64,000 nt of DNA from Granulosicoccus sp045110515 (GTDB taxonomy: Bacteria > Pseudomonadota > Gammaproteobacteria > Granulosicoccales > Granulosicoccaceae). Numbering within the stretch: position 1 is the first letter of the stretch; each line of letters begins with the position of its first letter. The DNA lies in assembly GCA_045110515.1 (NCBI GenBank), contig JBGCGD010000009.1:49598-113597 (forward strand), written 5' to 3'. Below the pieces are notes generated by a model. It was not told the DNA's origin. It worked only from the letters and a program-made list of their open reading frames with translations, and made no database searches. The translations under genes were made by a program, and so were the position numbers. This document shows positions 8,710 through 17,370 of this stretch, in pieces.

Positions 8710-9519
8710 ATGCAAGAACAAACAACGACGGATAACAACACACAGGCTGCGCCAAAAGTTGTGGAGATGACCGATTGCTCCATATCGTTTGGCGGTATTC
8801 ATGCGGTGGATCACGCCTCACTCGATCTTCATAAAGGTGAAGTGGTTGCCTTGCTAGGCCATAACGGTGCGGGCAAGTCGACGTTCATCAAGTTGCTGTC
8901 GGGTGCTTACAAAAGAGATAGCGGCACTATCAGTATAAGAGGTGAAGAAGCCACGATTAACAACCCTCGTGATGCGAAAGCCTATGGTATAGAAACTATC
9001 TACCAGACCCTTGCCTTGGCAGATAACGTAGACACCGCAGCAAACCTTTACTTGGGTCGCGAACTGCGCACGGCTTGGGGAACGCTCGATGATGTCGCGA
9101 TGGAAGCACAGGCCCGCGAGGTAATGGGGCGATTAAACCCTCGCTTCCAACGCTTTAAAGAGCCGGTTAAAGCTTTGTCAGGTGGTCAGCGTCAGTCTGT
9201 GGCAATTGCCCGGGCTATTTTGTTCAACGCTCAAATTTTAATTATGGATGAACCCACTGCTGCACTGGGACCGCAGGAAACAGCACAGGTGGGTGAGTTG
9301 ATCAAACAGCTGAAAAATGACGGTATCAGTATTTTTCTCATCAGCCACGACATTGAAGACGTGTTCGATTTAGCGGACAGAGTTGCGGTGATGAAAAACG
9401 GGCAAATGGTAGGTACCGCGCCGGTAGATGCAGTCACAAAAGATGAAGTGTTAGGAATGATCATTCTGGGTAAGTGTCCACCGGGCGCTACGCCTGGCCC
9501 TGGTGCAATGGAGGAGTAA
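8710..9519 (+). CDS. xylG: D-xylose ABC transporter ATP-binding protein, single-domain form
   Basis: Cytoplasmic ATPase energising XylFH. It has one ABC domain: Walker A GHNGAGKST (about residues 53-61), Q-loop TIYQTLALAD, signature LSGGQRQS, Walker B ILIMDEPTAAL and switch His in FLISHDIED. At 269 residues it is about half the length of E. coli XylG, which has two fused ABC domains, so it presumably works as a homodimer. GGAGAAACAATC precedes the ATG. It lies between xylH and xylA. The end shows no sign of truncation: it finishes with a low-complexity Pro/Gly tail and a normal stop. Confidence 0.9.
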   Translation: MQEQTTTDNNTQAAPKVVEMTDCSISFGGIHAVDHASLDLHKGEVVALLGHNGAGKSTFIKLLSGAYKRDSGTISIRGEEATINNPRDAKAYGIETIYQTLALADNVDTAANLYLGRELRTAWGTLDDVAMEAQAREVMGRLNPRFQRFKEPVKALSGGQRQSVAIARAILFNAQILIMDEPTAALGPQETAQVGELIKQLKNDGISIFLISHDIEDVFDLADRVAVMKNGQMVGTAPVDAVTKDEVLGMIILGKCPPGATPGPGAMEE

Positions 9520-9604
9520 GGTTTCCGCGTCACCCACGTAATTTATTTATCAGCGTCGCCAACGTTGTTTAACGAGGCGGCGCTTTGCAACAAGGAAAAA
9601 ACGA

Positions 9605-10915
9605 ATGAGTACTGGCTTTTTTGGTGATATCGAAAAAATTCCGTTTGGCGGTTCCGATAGCGTTAATCCGTTAGAGTTTCGTCATTACCAGCCCGATGAG
9701 ATCATCATGGGCAAGCGGATGGAAGATCACCTGCGCTTTGCGGTTTGTTACTGGCATAACTTTGTCTGGCCGGGTGGAGATCCGTTTGGCGGGCAAACCT
9801 TCGAGCGTCCTTGGTTTGGTGACACGATAGAAAACGCCAAACTCAAGGCCGATGTTGCCTTTGAAATGTTTTCAGCCCTGGGTGTTCCGTACTACTGCTT
9901 TCATGATTTCGATATGCGACCAGATGGAAACTCGTTTGCAGAGAACACACGCAATCTGGAAATAATGACGGATTACTTGGGGGAGAAAATGGATGCCACA
10001 GGTTTGAAGTTGTTGTGGGGTACTGCGAATCTGTTTTCACACCGCCGATACATGTCCGGCGCGTCAACCAATCCAGACCCGGATGTCTTCGCGTTTTCAG
10101 CGGCAACAGTGAAAACCTGCATAGATGCAACGCATAAGTTAAAGGGTGAAAACTACGTATTGTGGGGCGGTCGCGAGGGCTACGAAACGTTGCTGAACAC
10201 CGACGTCGCCAGAGAGTTGGACCAGTTGGGGCGTTTTCTTAATATGGTTGTTGAGTACAAACATAAGATTGGTTTCAAAGGGGCCATCTTGATTGAACCC
10301 AAGCCGCAGGAACCTACCAAGCACCAATACGACTTTGACGTGGCCACGGTCTACGGTTTTCTGAAGCGTTATGGTTTGGAAAACGAAGTGCGAGTCAACA
10401 TCGAACAGGGGCACGCCATCCTGGCCGGTCATTCATTCGAGCATGAGCTAGCACTGGCAAATGCACTGGGTATTTTTGGTTCAATCGATATGAATCGAAA
10501 CGACTACCAGTCTGGTTGGGATACCGATCAATTCCCCAACAACGTTCCAGAAATGGCTTTAGCCTACTATCATGTCTTGCAGGGAGGAGGCTTTACGACA
10601 GGCGGTACTAACTTTGATGCCAAGTTGCGTCGTCAGTCAATCGATCCGGAAGACCTGCTGATTGCTCATATCGGTGGCATGGATTGCTGCGCTCGCGGTC
10701 TGAAAGCGGCTGCGAAAATGCTCGAAGACGGTGCTTTATCAACACCAATGACTGAACGATATGCGGGTTGGGAGGACAAAACAGCTCAGCAAATGCTCGA
10801 TGGGACGTTAGGTCTTGATGACATCGCGGCTCATGTCTTGCAAAATGACGTAAATCCAACTCCGAGATCAGGAAGGCAGGAGAAGCTTGAAAATATTGTC
10901 AATCGATACGTATAA
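9605..10915 (+). CDS. xylA: Xylose isomerase
   Basis: Converts D-xylose to D-xylulose in the cytoplasm with two divalent metal ions. The 436 residues match the long class II isomerases. Motifs visible: YYCFHDFDMRPDG (catalytic His and Asp), KLLWGTANLFSHRRYMSGA, LWGGREGYETLLNT, the signature ILIEPKPQEPTKHQYDFD, NIEQGHAILAGHSFEHE and GSIDMNRNDYQSGWDTDQ with metal ligands. Fourth gene of xylFHGA. Its 3' end overlaps the TTG start of the DUF4159 gene by 29 nt. Product feeds XylB at 222-1685. Essentially certain. Confidence 0.97.
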   Translation: MSTGFFGDIEKIPFGGSDSVNPLEFRHYQPDEIIMGKRMEDHLRFAVCYWHNFVWPGGDPFGGQTFERPWFGDTIENAKLKADVAFEMFSALGVPYYCFHDFDMRPDGNSFAENTRNLEIMTDYLGEKMDATGLKLLWGTANLFSHRRYMSGASTNPDPDVFAFSAATVKTCIDATHKLKGENYVLWGGREGYETLLNTDVARELDQLGRFLNMVVEYKHKIGFKGAILIEPKPQEPTKHQYDFDVATVYGFLKRYGLENEVRVNIEQGHAILAGHSFEHELALANALGIFGSIDMNRNDYQSGWDTDQFPNNVPEMALAYYHVLQGGGFTTGGTNFDAKLRRQSIDPEDLLIAHIGGMDCCARGLKAAAKMLEDGALSTPMTERYAGWEDKTAQQMLDGTLGLDDIAAHVLQNDVNPTPRSGRQEKLENIVNRYV

Positions 10916-11762
10916 GGCGTTCGGTATAGCCGGCCTACTTACGGCCGGCTTGTTTACGACCGGCTCGGTACAAGCCGAGCTGGCCATTTGCAGTACCCCT
11001 CAGCGGCCGGAGTGCCCAGCAGCCCTCAGCCGCCCTGCCAACGAAGAATTCACGTTCTCCCGCTTGATATTTAATGACAACCAGGCGGCGATTGAAAATC
11101 TGGGCGATCGGATCGGTTATCCACACTGGCAGGCGGACTGCTCAGAGTCGGAGCCGCATTTTATTGCAGCCTTGAAGCGTTTAACTCGCCTGGATACCAA
11201 TACCGATAGCCAATCCATTTTTTTACTGGATGAGCGCATCTACGACTACCCGATGTTGTATGTCGTTGAAGCAGGTTTTGCCTCATTCTCAACGCCTGAG
11301 GCTGAAAACTTACGGGAATACTTACTCCGTGGTGGATTTCTTTTGGTTGATGATTTTCACGGCTCCTACCAGTGGGAGCAGTTTGAGAATTGGATGGGAC
11401 AGGTATTTCCCGATCGTCCCATTGTCGATATTCCGCCTGAGCACGAAATCTTCAACGTGCATTTTGATATCGATGAATTCATCCAGATACCCGGCCTAAG
11501 AGCGCTGTGCTTGAATCCTGGGGAGACTTGGGAATTACCCATTGAGAAAAGTTCGCTGGTTAACGAAAGCAACACGTCGCGTCAGCAACCTAAATGGCGC
11601 GGTGTGCTGGATGACGATGGACGAGTGATGTCTATCATCAATTGGAATATGGATTTAGGGGATGCTTGGGAGCATGCGGATATGGAAGAATACAGTGCTC
11701 TATACACAGCTACGGCTTATCGCTTGGGCGTCAATTACGTACTCTACGGCATGACTCACTAG
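10887..11762 (+). CDS. Secreted DUF4159-domain protein
   Basis: 291 residues, starting at TTG 10887 inside the end of xylA, with AGGAAGGCAGGAGA as a strong ribosome-binding site. A signal peptide is clear (hydrophobic core FGIAGLLTAGLFTTGSVQA). The rest matches DUF4159: FTFSRLIFND, FLLDERIYDYPMLYVVEAG, LREYLLRGGFLLVDDFHGSYQWEQF and PPEHEIFNVHFDI. The fold is predicted to resemble class-I glutamine-amidotransferase-like domains, but no catalytic triad is claimed here. DUF4159 proteins usually sit beside MoxR/vWA gene sets, so a copy overlapping xylA is unexpected. A strong bidirectional terminator follows. Periplasmic role unknown. Confidence 0.8.
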   Translation: MKILSIDTYKAFGIAGLLTAGLFTTGSVQAELAICSTPQRPECPAALSRPANEEFTFSRLIFNDNQAAIENLGDRIGYPHWQADCSESEPHFIAALKRLTRLDTNTDSQSIFLLDERIYDYPMLYVVEAGFASFSTPEAENLREYLLRGGFLLVDDFHGSYQWEQFENWMGQVFPDRPIVDIPPEHEIFNVHFDIDEFIQIPGLRALCLNPGETWELPIEKSSLVNESNTSRQQPKWRGVLDDDGRVMSIINWNMDLGDAWEHADMEEYSALYTATAYRLGVNYVLYGMTH

Positions 11763-11815
11763 AGGGTTCGATAAATCACACATCCAGCTCAGTATCGTAA
11801 ACCCTGACGCAGAAA

Positions 11816-11850
11816 AGCCCAACATTGTTTAACACCATGTTGGGCTTTTT
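11816..11850. terminator. Bidirectional intrinsic terminator
   Basis: A perfect 10-bp stem, AGCCCAACAT (11816-11825) with ATGTTGGGCT (11837-11846), is flanked by AAAA on the left and TTTTT on the right. It can therefore end the xyl operon on the plus strand and the GAPDH gene on the minus strand. Confidence 0.88.
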
Positions 11851-11869
11851 CTATTTGTGCGTTTGAATA

Positions 11870-13312
11870 TTAAGAGACGTTGACGATATTCAATCCAACC
11901 ATATGCTGCATAACGCGAAGTACCTGCGTGCTATAACCAAACTCGTTGTCGTACCAGACGTACAGGACACAACGATTGCCATCAACAATGGTAGCCACTG
12001 AATCGAAGATAGCGGGTTCCGGTGTTCCGACAAAGTCTGTGGAGACGACTTCAGTACTGTATGAGTAGCTTATCTGCTGGTGTAAATCAGAGTTGAATGC
12101 CATCTCGCGAACAAATTCATTGAGCTCATCGCGTGTTGTGGTGGTATCTAAATTTAAGTTACAAACCGCCATGGATACATTCGGAGTGGGTACACGAATG
12201 GCATTACCCGTGAGCTTTCCCGCAAGCTCTGGTAGCGCTTTAGCCACAGCTTTAGCAGCACCTGTCGATGTCAGTACCATATTCAGTGGTGCACTACGTC
12301 CACGGCGTTCAGCCGAATGGTAGTTATCGATAAGGTTCTGATCATTGGTGTAGGAGTGAACAGTTTCAACGTGGCCATTGGCAACACCAAAACGATCATT
12401 AATCACTTTCAATACGGGCGTGATTGCGTTGGTGGTACAGCTAGCTGCGCAGATGATTTTGTCCGCGTCGTCAATCATGTCATCGTTAACACCGTACACG
12501 ATGTTTTTGATATCGCCACCAGCCGGGGCGGTTAATAAAACTTTTTCAGCACCTTTTGGTACGAGGTGTCTGCCCAAGCTTTCTTCGTCTTTAAACACAC
12601 CCGTGTTGTCAACGATAAGTGCGTTCTGAATGCCATATTCGGTGTAGTCGATGTCTTCAGGTTGGTTGGCATAGATCACTTTAATAAAATTGCCATTCGC
12701 GATGATGGCACTTTGCTCTTCATCTACCGTGATGTGCCCGTTAAACGGGCCGTGAATAGAATCACGTCTTAATAAACTTGCACGTTTTCTTAAGTCACCG
12801 TTTTTACCGCCTCGAACAACGATAGCCCGTAATCGTAAGGGGTTGTTTGAGGTCGTGCGCTCGATGAGAAGACGCGCGAGAATACGACCAATACGACCGA
12901 AGCCGTACAACACGACATCGCGAGGCTCATTTAATACGGACGGCGAGTCAGGCACATTGTTCAAAGCATCTTGTACGAACGCTTTCAAAGCTACTGCATC
13001 ATGTAGTGCATTAGCCGAGCGCGCTCTGTAGGCCAACTTACCGATATCTATTCGTGAACTTCCCGGGTTGATGTCTTCAACCGCTTTCAATACCGGACTG
13101 GTGTCCACCACTGAAACGCGTTCTCCGACAACCTGAATCGCTTGCTGGTGTGCTTTGACGATGTCAATAGTTGAACCGTTCATCAGTTTACGACCGAAGA
13201 CCGTGATGATGACCCCGCGGTTACGATACAACGAACCCACGGCCGGAATCATTTGCTCGGCAAGTCCTTGTTCTTCAATATAGTTTTCGAGATAGGTCTG
13301 AGTGTTGGTCAC
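11870..13312 (-). CDS. Glyceraldehyde-3-phosphate dehydrogenase, long form
   Basis: Oxidises glyceraldehyde-3-phosphate with NAD(P) in central carbon metabolism. 480 residues, about 145 longer than classical GapA. The first ~125 residues form an extra helical domain (LKAVEDINPGSSRIDIGKLA), then the Rossmann motif VVLYGFGRIGRILARLL begins the usual enzyme. The catalytic cysteine is in AASCTTNAITP, with HSYTNDQN, RRGRSAPLNMVLTSTGAAKA and WYDNEFGYS later. This domain layout matches the long GAPDH class known from pseudomonads and vibrios, often considered gluconeogenic. Monocistronic between a bidirectional terminator and a divergent kinase gene. I leave the symbol empty because naming differs between species. 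Confidence 0.9.
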   Translation of the reverse strand: MTNTQTYLENYIEEQGLAEQMIPAVGSLYRNRGVIITVFGRKLMNGSTIDIVKAHQQAIQVVGERVSVVDTSPVLKAVEDINPGSSRIDIGKLAYRARSANALHDAVALKAFVQDALNNVPDSPSVLNEPRDVVLYGFGRIGRILARLLIERTTSNNPLRLRAIVVRGGKNGDLRKRASLLRRDSIHGPFNGHITVDEEQSAIIANGNFIKVIYANQPEDIDYTEYGIQNALIVDNTGVFKDEESLGRHLVPKGAEKVLLTAPAGGDIKNIVYGVNDDMIDDADKIICAASCTTNAITPVLKVINDRFGVANGHVETVHSYTNDQNLIDNYHSAERRGRSAPLNMVLTSTGAAKAVAKALPELAGKLTGNAIRVPTPNVSMAVCNLNLDTTTTRDELNEFVREMAFNSDLHQQISYSYSTEVVSTDFVGTPEPAIFDSVATIVDGNRCVLYVWYDNEFGYSTQVLRVMQHMVGLNIVNVS

Positions 13313-13350
13313 GAATTTTTCTACCTTGAGTTGAATTAGTTCTTAATACG

Positions 13351-15483
13351 ATGTGCGGTTCGCAGATTGTACCTAGGTTATCGGGCGCAATCTTACTGGC
13401 TGTAGCTCACATTTATGAGGAATACTCAGTATTGTTGGTGCGGCATGTGTTTACAGTTGTGAATATGTGGCATAGATCGCGTAGAATCGCTCAATCACGG
13501 AAAAAGGCCACGGCGCAGTCGTTAATGGACAACACAGCTCCGCATTCACTGCTACGTCGAGGTGAGATGCTCAATTGGTACAAAATTGAGCGTGTGCTGG
13601 GGCGTGGTGGCTTTGGTGTTATATACCTGGCCACGGACACTAACCTTGATCACAAGGTTGCAATCAAAGAGTACAGGGTATTAGAAACCGCTGGGAACGT
13701 TGAGAAGCGAACTGGCAGTCTTTCAGACAACATCGACGCGAGCGATGGGATGCGACGCTTCATAGCCGAGGCACGTAACCTGGTCCGATTTAAACATCCT
13801 AATATTGTGCGTGTTATGTCGGTGTTCGAACTCAATGACACTGCCTACATTGTCATGGAGTTTGAGGAGGGAATTGATTTCCGGGAATACCTTCAGAATC
13901 CAATAAACCGCCGCGAGTCCTCTCTAAAAAAGCTGCTGGTACCTATTGTGGATGGACTAGCTCAAGTGCATCAATCCGGTTTTATACACAGAGACATAAA
14001 ACCAGCCAATATCTTGGTTCGAAAAAGCGGCTCGCCGGTTCTATTAGATTTTGGTTCTGCCAGAAGTGCTCACTCGGCACAAACCGAGCCTTTAACAGCG
14101 CTGGTCTCTGCAGGCTATGCGCCTTTGGAACAATACAGTGGTGTTAGTGAACGTGAACAAGGGCCATGGACAGATATCTATGCCCTAGGTGCTGTATTGT
14201 ATTTTGCGGTAACCGGTGTTGAACCTGTTGACAGTGCAAAGCGAGGCTCTGCGATGCTCAACGGCGGGCTGGACCCCATGCTAAAAGCTCGTATGTTAGG
14301 GCAGGGGCAGTACTCTGCGCCTTTTTTAGCGGCAATTGACTGGGCGTTGCAGTTTCGAATTTCAGAGCGTCCACAATCCCTGTCGGTTTGGATGCAGGCC
14401 ATGCTTCGCCAGACGAAAACTGACGGTATAACTCGCAAAGCCTCTACCTCTGAAAGTGTAACTGCTGCAACGACAGGCGCTGCCGGTAAGAATGTTGAAG
14501 ATGTGGTATCCAGTGAGTTCAACGCAGGTGGTGGCGTGATATCTATGCACGATCAGCCTATGCCGAAAGAAGTCGAGGCGGCGCGTGCTCGGCGCAGTGG
14601 CAGCCGTCAGCGTAAGTGGTTAATAGGCATCGCAGTTGTATTATTTACTGTGCTTGTCAGCGCGGGTAGTGGGTATTTCCTAAATAGTGCGAAAATCAGT
14701 TTGCCTTTCTCGCTGAATTCGAATCCGACAGAGCCAGCAAGCTCAGAGTCGGCTGAGGCAAGCGCGGCATCCCGAGAAAACGCATTGCTTCTGTCGGAAC
14801 TTGAACGGGCAAGGGAGGAGGCAAAAGGGCTTGCTGCCGAATTAGCGCAAGAGCAAAAGAGAATTGAAGAGCGTGAGATTGAAGAGGAAGCGAGGCGTCT
14901 GGAGAGAGAGGCGGCATTTGCGGCTGAAGAAGAAGCGGCTAAAGTACGGGCTGCGGCCAAACAGGACAGAGAGCTTGCGCAACGTCGCTTGATGACTCAG
15001 CACTTAGATGCTGCCAGTCAATCAATTGTGCAAGGGAATTTCGACGCAGCTGAAATCTGGCTCGATAAAGCCGCCACAATAGACGGCTCAGATTCCCGAT
15101 TGGTGCAGCTCAGAGCGCGTTGGGGTGTCGCTGTGACCCTGTCCAGAGTGCCGGTTAGCGACCGGGAATTTGATTTGGTGATAGCTCGATTTGATGCCTT
15201 GAGGCGAGCCATACAGGAAAGTGATAAAGAGTCGATGGATCAGTTAACCGTAACATCGATTCAAAATGCCCTGTTTGAGCAGCTTATGTCCAAGTTTGCT
15301 GATCTGAAGCTGTCCATCGCTGAAATTGAATTAAACAATGCCGATAAGTCTATCAGCGCAGTGTTACGTATTGAAAGAATGGTGCGAGCGAATGGGGATC
15401 TGGCCACACCATCAGATGCCTACCGCGAACGTCGTTTATCCAGTCGACGCATTGGCCGTGAATGGTCACTGATACAATGGTAG
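13351..15483 (+). CDS. Transmembrane Ser/Thr protein kinase with coiled-coil C-terminal region
   Basis: A Hanks-type kinase. Glycine loop LGRGGFGVIYLA (about residues 83-94), catalytic Lys in VAIKEY (about 106), loop HRDIKPANIL (213-222), DFGSAR (233-238) and GYAPLEQYS are all intact, so it should be active. One membrane segment (WLIGIAVVLFTVLVSAGSGYF, about 423-444) separates the cytoplasmic kinase from a Glu/Arg/Ala-rich coiled coil (about 470-550) and a C-terminal domain with no recognised family. The start is uncertain: residues 1-58 are not kinase-like and ATG 13525 (MDNTAPHSLL) or 13465 may be the true start. Target unknown. It is divergent from GAPDH with a very short gap, so their promoters may overlap. 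Confidence 0.88.
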   Translation: MCGSQIVPRLSGAILLAVAHIYEEYSVLLVRHVFTVVNMWHRSRRIAQSRKKATAQSLMDNTAPHSLLRRGEMLNWYKIERVLGRGGFGVIYLATDTNLDHKVAIKEYRVLETAGNVEKRTGSLSDNIDASDGMRRFIAEARNLVRFKHPNIVRVMSVFELNDTAYIVMEFEEGIDFREYLQNPINRRESSLKKLLVPIVDGLAQVHQSGFIHRDIKPANILVRKSGSPVLLDFGSARSAHSAQTEPLTALVSAGYAPLEQYSGVSEREQGPWTDIYALGAVLYFAVTGVEPVDSAKRGSAMLNGGLDPMLKARMLGQGQYSAPFLAAIDWALQFRISERPQSLSVWMQAMLRQTKTDGITRKASTSESVTAATTGAAGKNVEDVVSSEFNAGGGVISMHDQPMPKEVEAARARRSGSRQRKWLIGIAVVLFTVLVSAGSGYFLNSAKISLPFSLNSNPTEPASSESAEASAASRENALLLSELERAREEAKGLAAELAQEQKRIEEREIEEEARRLEREAAFAAEEEAAKVRAAAKQDRELAQRRLMTQHLDAASQSIVQGNFDAAEIWLDKAATIDGSDSRLVQLRARWGVAVTLSRVPVSDREFDLVIARFDALRRAIQESDKESMDQLTVTSIQNALFEQLMSKFADLKLSIAEIELNNADKSISAVLRIERMVRANGDLATPSDAYRERRLSSRRIGREWSLIQW

Positions 15484-15519
15484 CTGCGGTTAAACCACAA
15501 CCTTCGAGAACGATTGATC

Positions 15520-16323
15520 ATGATCAAAAGCATTTTACTACTAGCGAGCGTGACGTTACTGGCTGCTTGCTCCAGTGGGGGTTCAGGCTCGAATCCCGGT
15601 ACCACTGACCCTGCGCCACCCTCAGGCAACGGCGCTCGCGCAGGTGCATACATTGGCGATTTTGGCTCAGGCAATGGTGTCTATGTGCTGGCGGCCGATA
15701 ACTCTATTTCTGGTTTAGCACTGAATGCCAACGGAAGCGCTCAGTCTCTTTTTGGAAATCTGGGTGCGGGTAGCACTTTTACGGGAAACCTTAACTCGCA
15801 TTTCCATACGAGCAGTGCCATAGCTGATCAAGGTATTTTTGGACCGGGAGAACCGACAACCGGAGCGCCCACAATCGAATTCAATTTGAATATTGTAGAT
15901 GGCCAAACAATAGAAAGTTTGTCCGGTTCGGCAGTCAACTTAACAGCGGCCGGAGACGGCGCTTTGTCAGCAGCAACGCCTGCAGGTGTGGCGGGTAGCT
16001 GGTCAGGGAGTCATCAGTTTTGTGTATCTGACCTGACACAATGTAGCAATCTGCTGACTGAGATTACTTTTTCCGGAACTACAGTCACTGGACGGACGGT
16101 CGTGATCTCATCAACGGGTGAAGAAACATTCCCTAATCAAATTGATGGCAGTATCGCTGCAGTTAATGATGATGTCTCAACGTTGACATTCACTTGGAAC
16201 AACAACACGTACAACGGGAGTATCGCGTTTTTACCCAACAGCACCACGCAGCTGGTATTTTTGGGTGAGACCACTGCTTCGGGAGCTAATAACGTCACTA
16301 TCGCGTCTTTGCTAACGCGTTAA
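15520..16323 (+). CDS. Lipoprotein of unknown function
   Basis: A 267-residue outer-membrane or periplasmic lipoprotein. I choose ATG 15520 over the TTG two codons earlier. The signal MIKSILLLASVTLLAAC ends in the lipobox LAAC, followed by a Ser/Gly/Pro linker (SSGGSGSNPGTTDPAPPSG). The rest is rich in Thr, Ser, Gly and Asn and alternates hydrophobic and polar residues, as in a beta-rich fold (for example YIGDFGSGNGVYVLAADNS, SFSGTT-type turns, LTFTWNNNTYNGSIAFLP). Two cysteines (CVSDLTQC) may form a disulfide. No known domain was recognised. It follows the kinase gene by 36 nt and may share its transcript. Confidence 0.75.
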   Translation: MIKSILLLASVTLLAACSSGGSGSNPGTTDPAPPSGNGARAGAYIGDFGSGNGVYVLAADNSISGLALNANGSAQSLFGNLGAGSTFTGNLNSHFHTSSAIADQGIFGPGEPTTGAPTIEFNLNIVDGQTIESLSGSAVNLTAAGDGALSAATPAGVAGSWSGSHQFCVSDLTQCSNLLTEITFSGTTVTGRTVVISSTGEETFPNQIDGSIAAVNDDVSTLTFTWNNNTYNGSIAFLPNSTTQLVFLGETTASGANNVTIASLLTR

Positions 16324-16368
16324 AATTTCTTAGATGTCGGGAGCTGCAGTGCGATAGCTGCAGCTCTT

Positions 16369-17223
16369 TTAAAGCGACAATCGCTTATTATTAGCAAGGC
16401 AGAAGTGTTCTTCCTTACCCTCAATAGGACAGGTAAATTGTAAAGACACAGACTGTAACTGCAGATCTCTATCCCCACCATCTTCCTTGCCATACAACCG
16501 GTCACCGACGATAGGGTGCTTTAACTCACTTAAGTGTTTGCGAATTTGATGCTTACGCCCGGTAAGCAGTTGTATATCCAGTAAGGAATGTTGTGCGTCT
16601 CTCTCAACGTGCGTAAATAGGCTCTTGGCGTTTTTTCCATCAATAGGCGTATTGATTTCCATCTGTGGTGGGTATTGAGAAAAGTCACCGTGTACAACAG
16701 CCTGATAGCGCTTATCCATTTTGCCTGTTTGAAACAGTTCGCTGAACTGGCGAGCGGCTTGTTTGGAATGGCAGATAAGCATTAAACCTGATGTGGCGCG
16801 ATCCAATCGATGAACCAGCAAGGCTGGTCGTTCAGTGCAGTTTTGAAGTTTGTGCAAATTGGTTTCGACCCAACGATTAATGCTAGCAAAATCTCCCCAA
16901 CGACTACCCTGGCAAGCCAGCCCATAGGGTTTAAACCAGACGCTGTAGTTCTGCGCATCATGAATAAGTTCGGGCTCCTTAACCTCTTGGCTCAGGATGT
17001 TCGAGTCGTAGTTCAGAAACAGCTCATCGTTAACATTTAGACTTTTGCTCGCTCGTCTAAGACGCTTTTTATCCTGAGCCCGATGCAACCACACAGCGCC
17101 TTTTTGCATTGCCTCCTTTATGGAAGCTTGAGAGAGGCCTGTGTGTTCAGCCAAAATTTTACTGGCCTTGAGATGTGAATTTTTAGCATCAATGGTCACG
17201 CTGGTTTCGATGATAGGGGACAT
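16369..17223 (-). CDS. RluA-family pseudouridine synthase
   Basis: Isomerises specific uridines in rRNA or tRNA to pseudouridine. 284 residues from ATG 17223; a longer frame to 17316 adds a sequence that does not look like the family. An N-terminal S4-like RNA-binding segment (SQASIKEAMQKGAVWLHRAQ) precedes the catalytic domain. The RluA motif HRLDRATSG with the catalytic Asp is present (LLVHRLDRATSGLMLI), followed by KRYQAVVHG and LLTGRKHQIRKHLSELKHPIVGD. The exact target base cannot be told from sequence. Convergent with the lipoprotein gene, with 45 nt between. Confidence 0.88.
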   Translation of the reverse strand: MSPIIETSVTIDAKNSHLKASKILAEHTGLSQASIKEAMQKGAVWLHRAQDKKRLRRASKSLNVNDELFLNYDSNILSQEVKEPELIHDAQNYSVWFKPYGLACQGSRWGDFASINRWVETNLHKLQNCTERPALLVHRLDRATSGLMLICHSKQAARQFSELFQTGKMDKRYQAVVHGDFSQYPPQMEINTPIDGKNAKSLFTHVERDAQHSLLDIQLLTGRKHQIRKHLSELKHPIVGDRLYGKEDGGDRDLQLQSVSLQFTCPIEGKEEHFCLANNKRLSL

Positions 17224-17370
17224 ACGTTCAGGATAGCTGTTGCGATAGCCCCGGTATCGGTTGCCACCAGTCACTAATAAAATTTCCAGGCAGATCGATG
17301 AATTGGCTAAGCGCATTGTAGAGGGTGGGGAAATAACAGAAGACGCGCTTGCGAGGTTTAACCTGAATAG

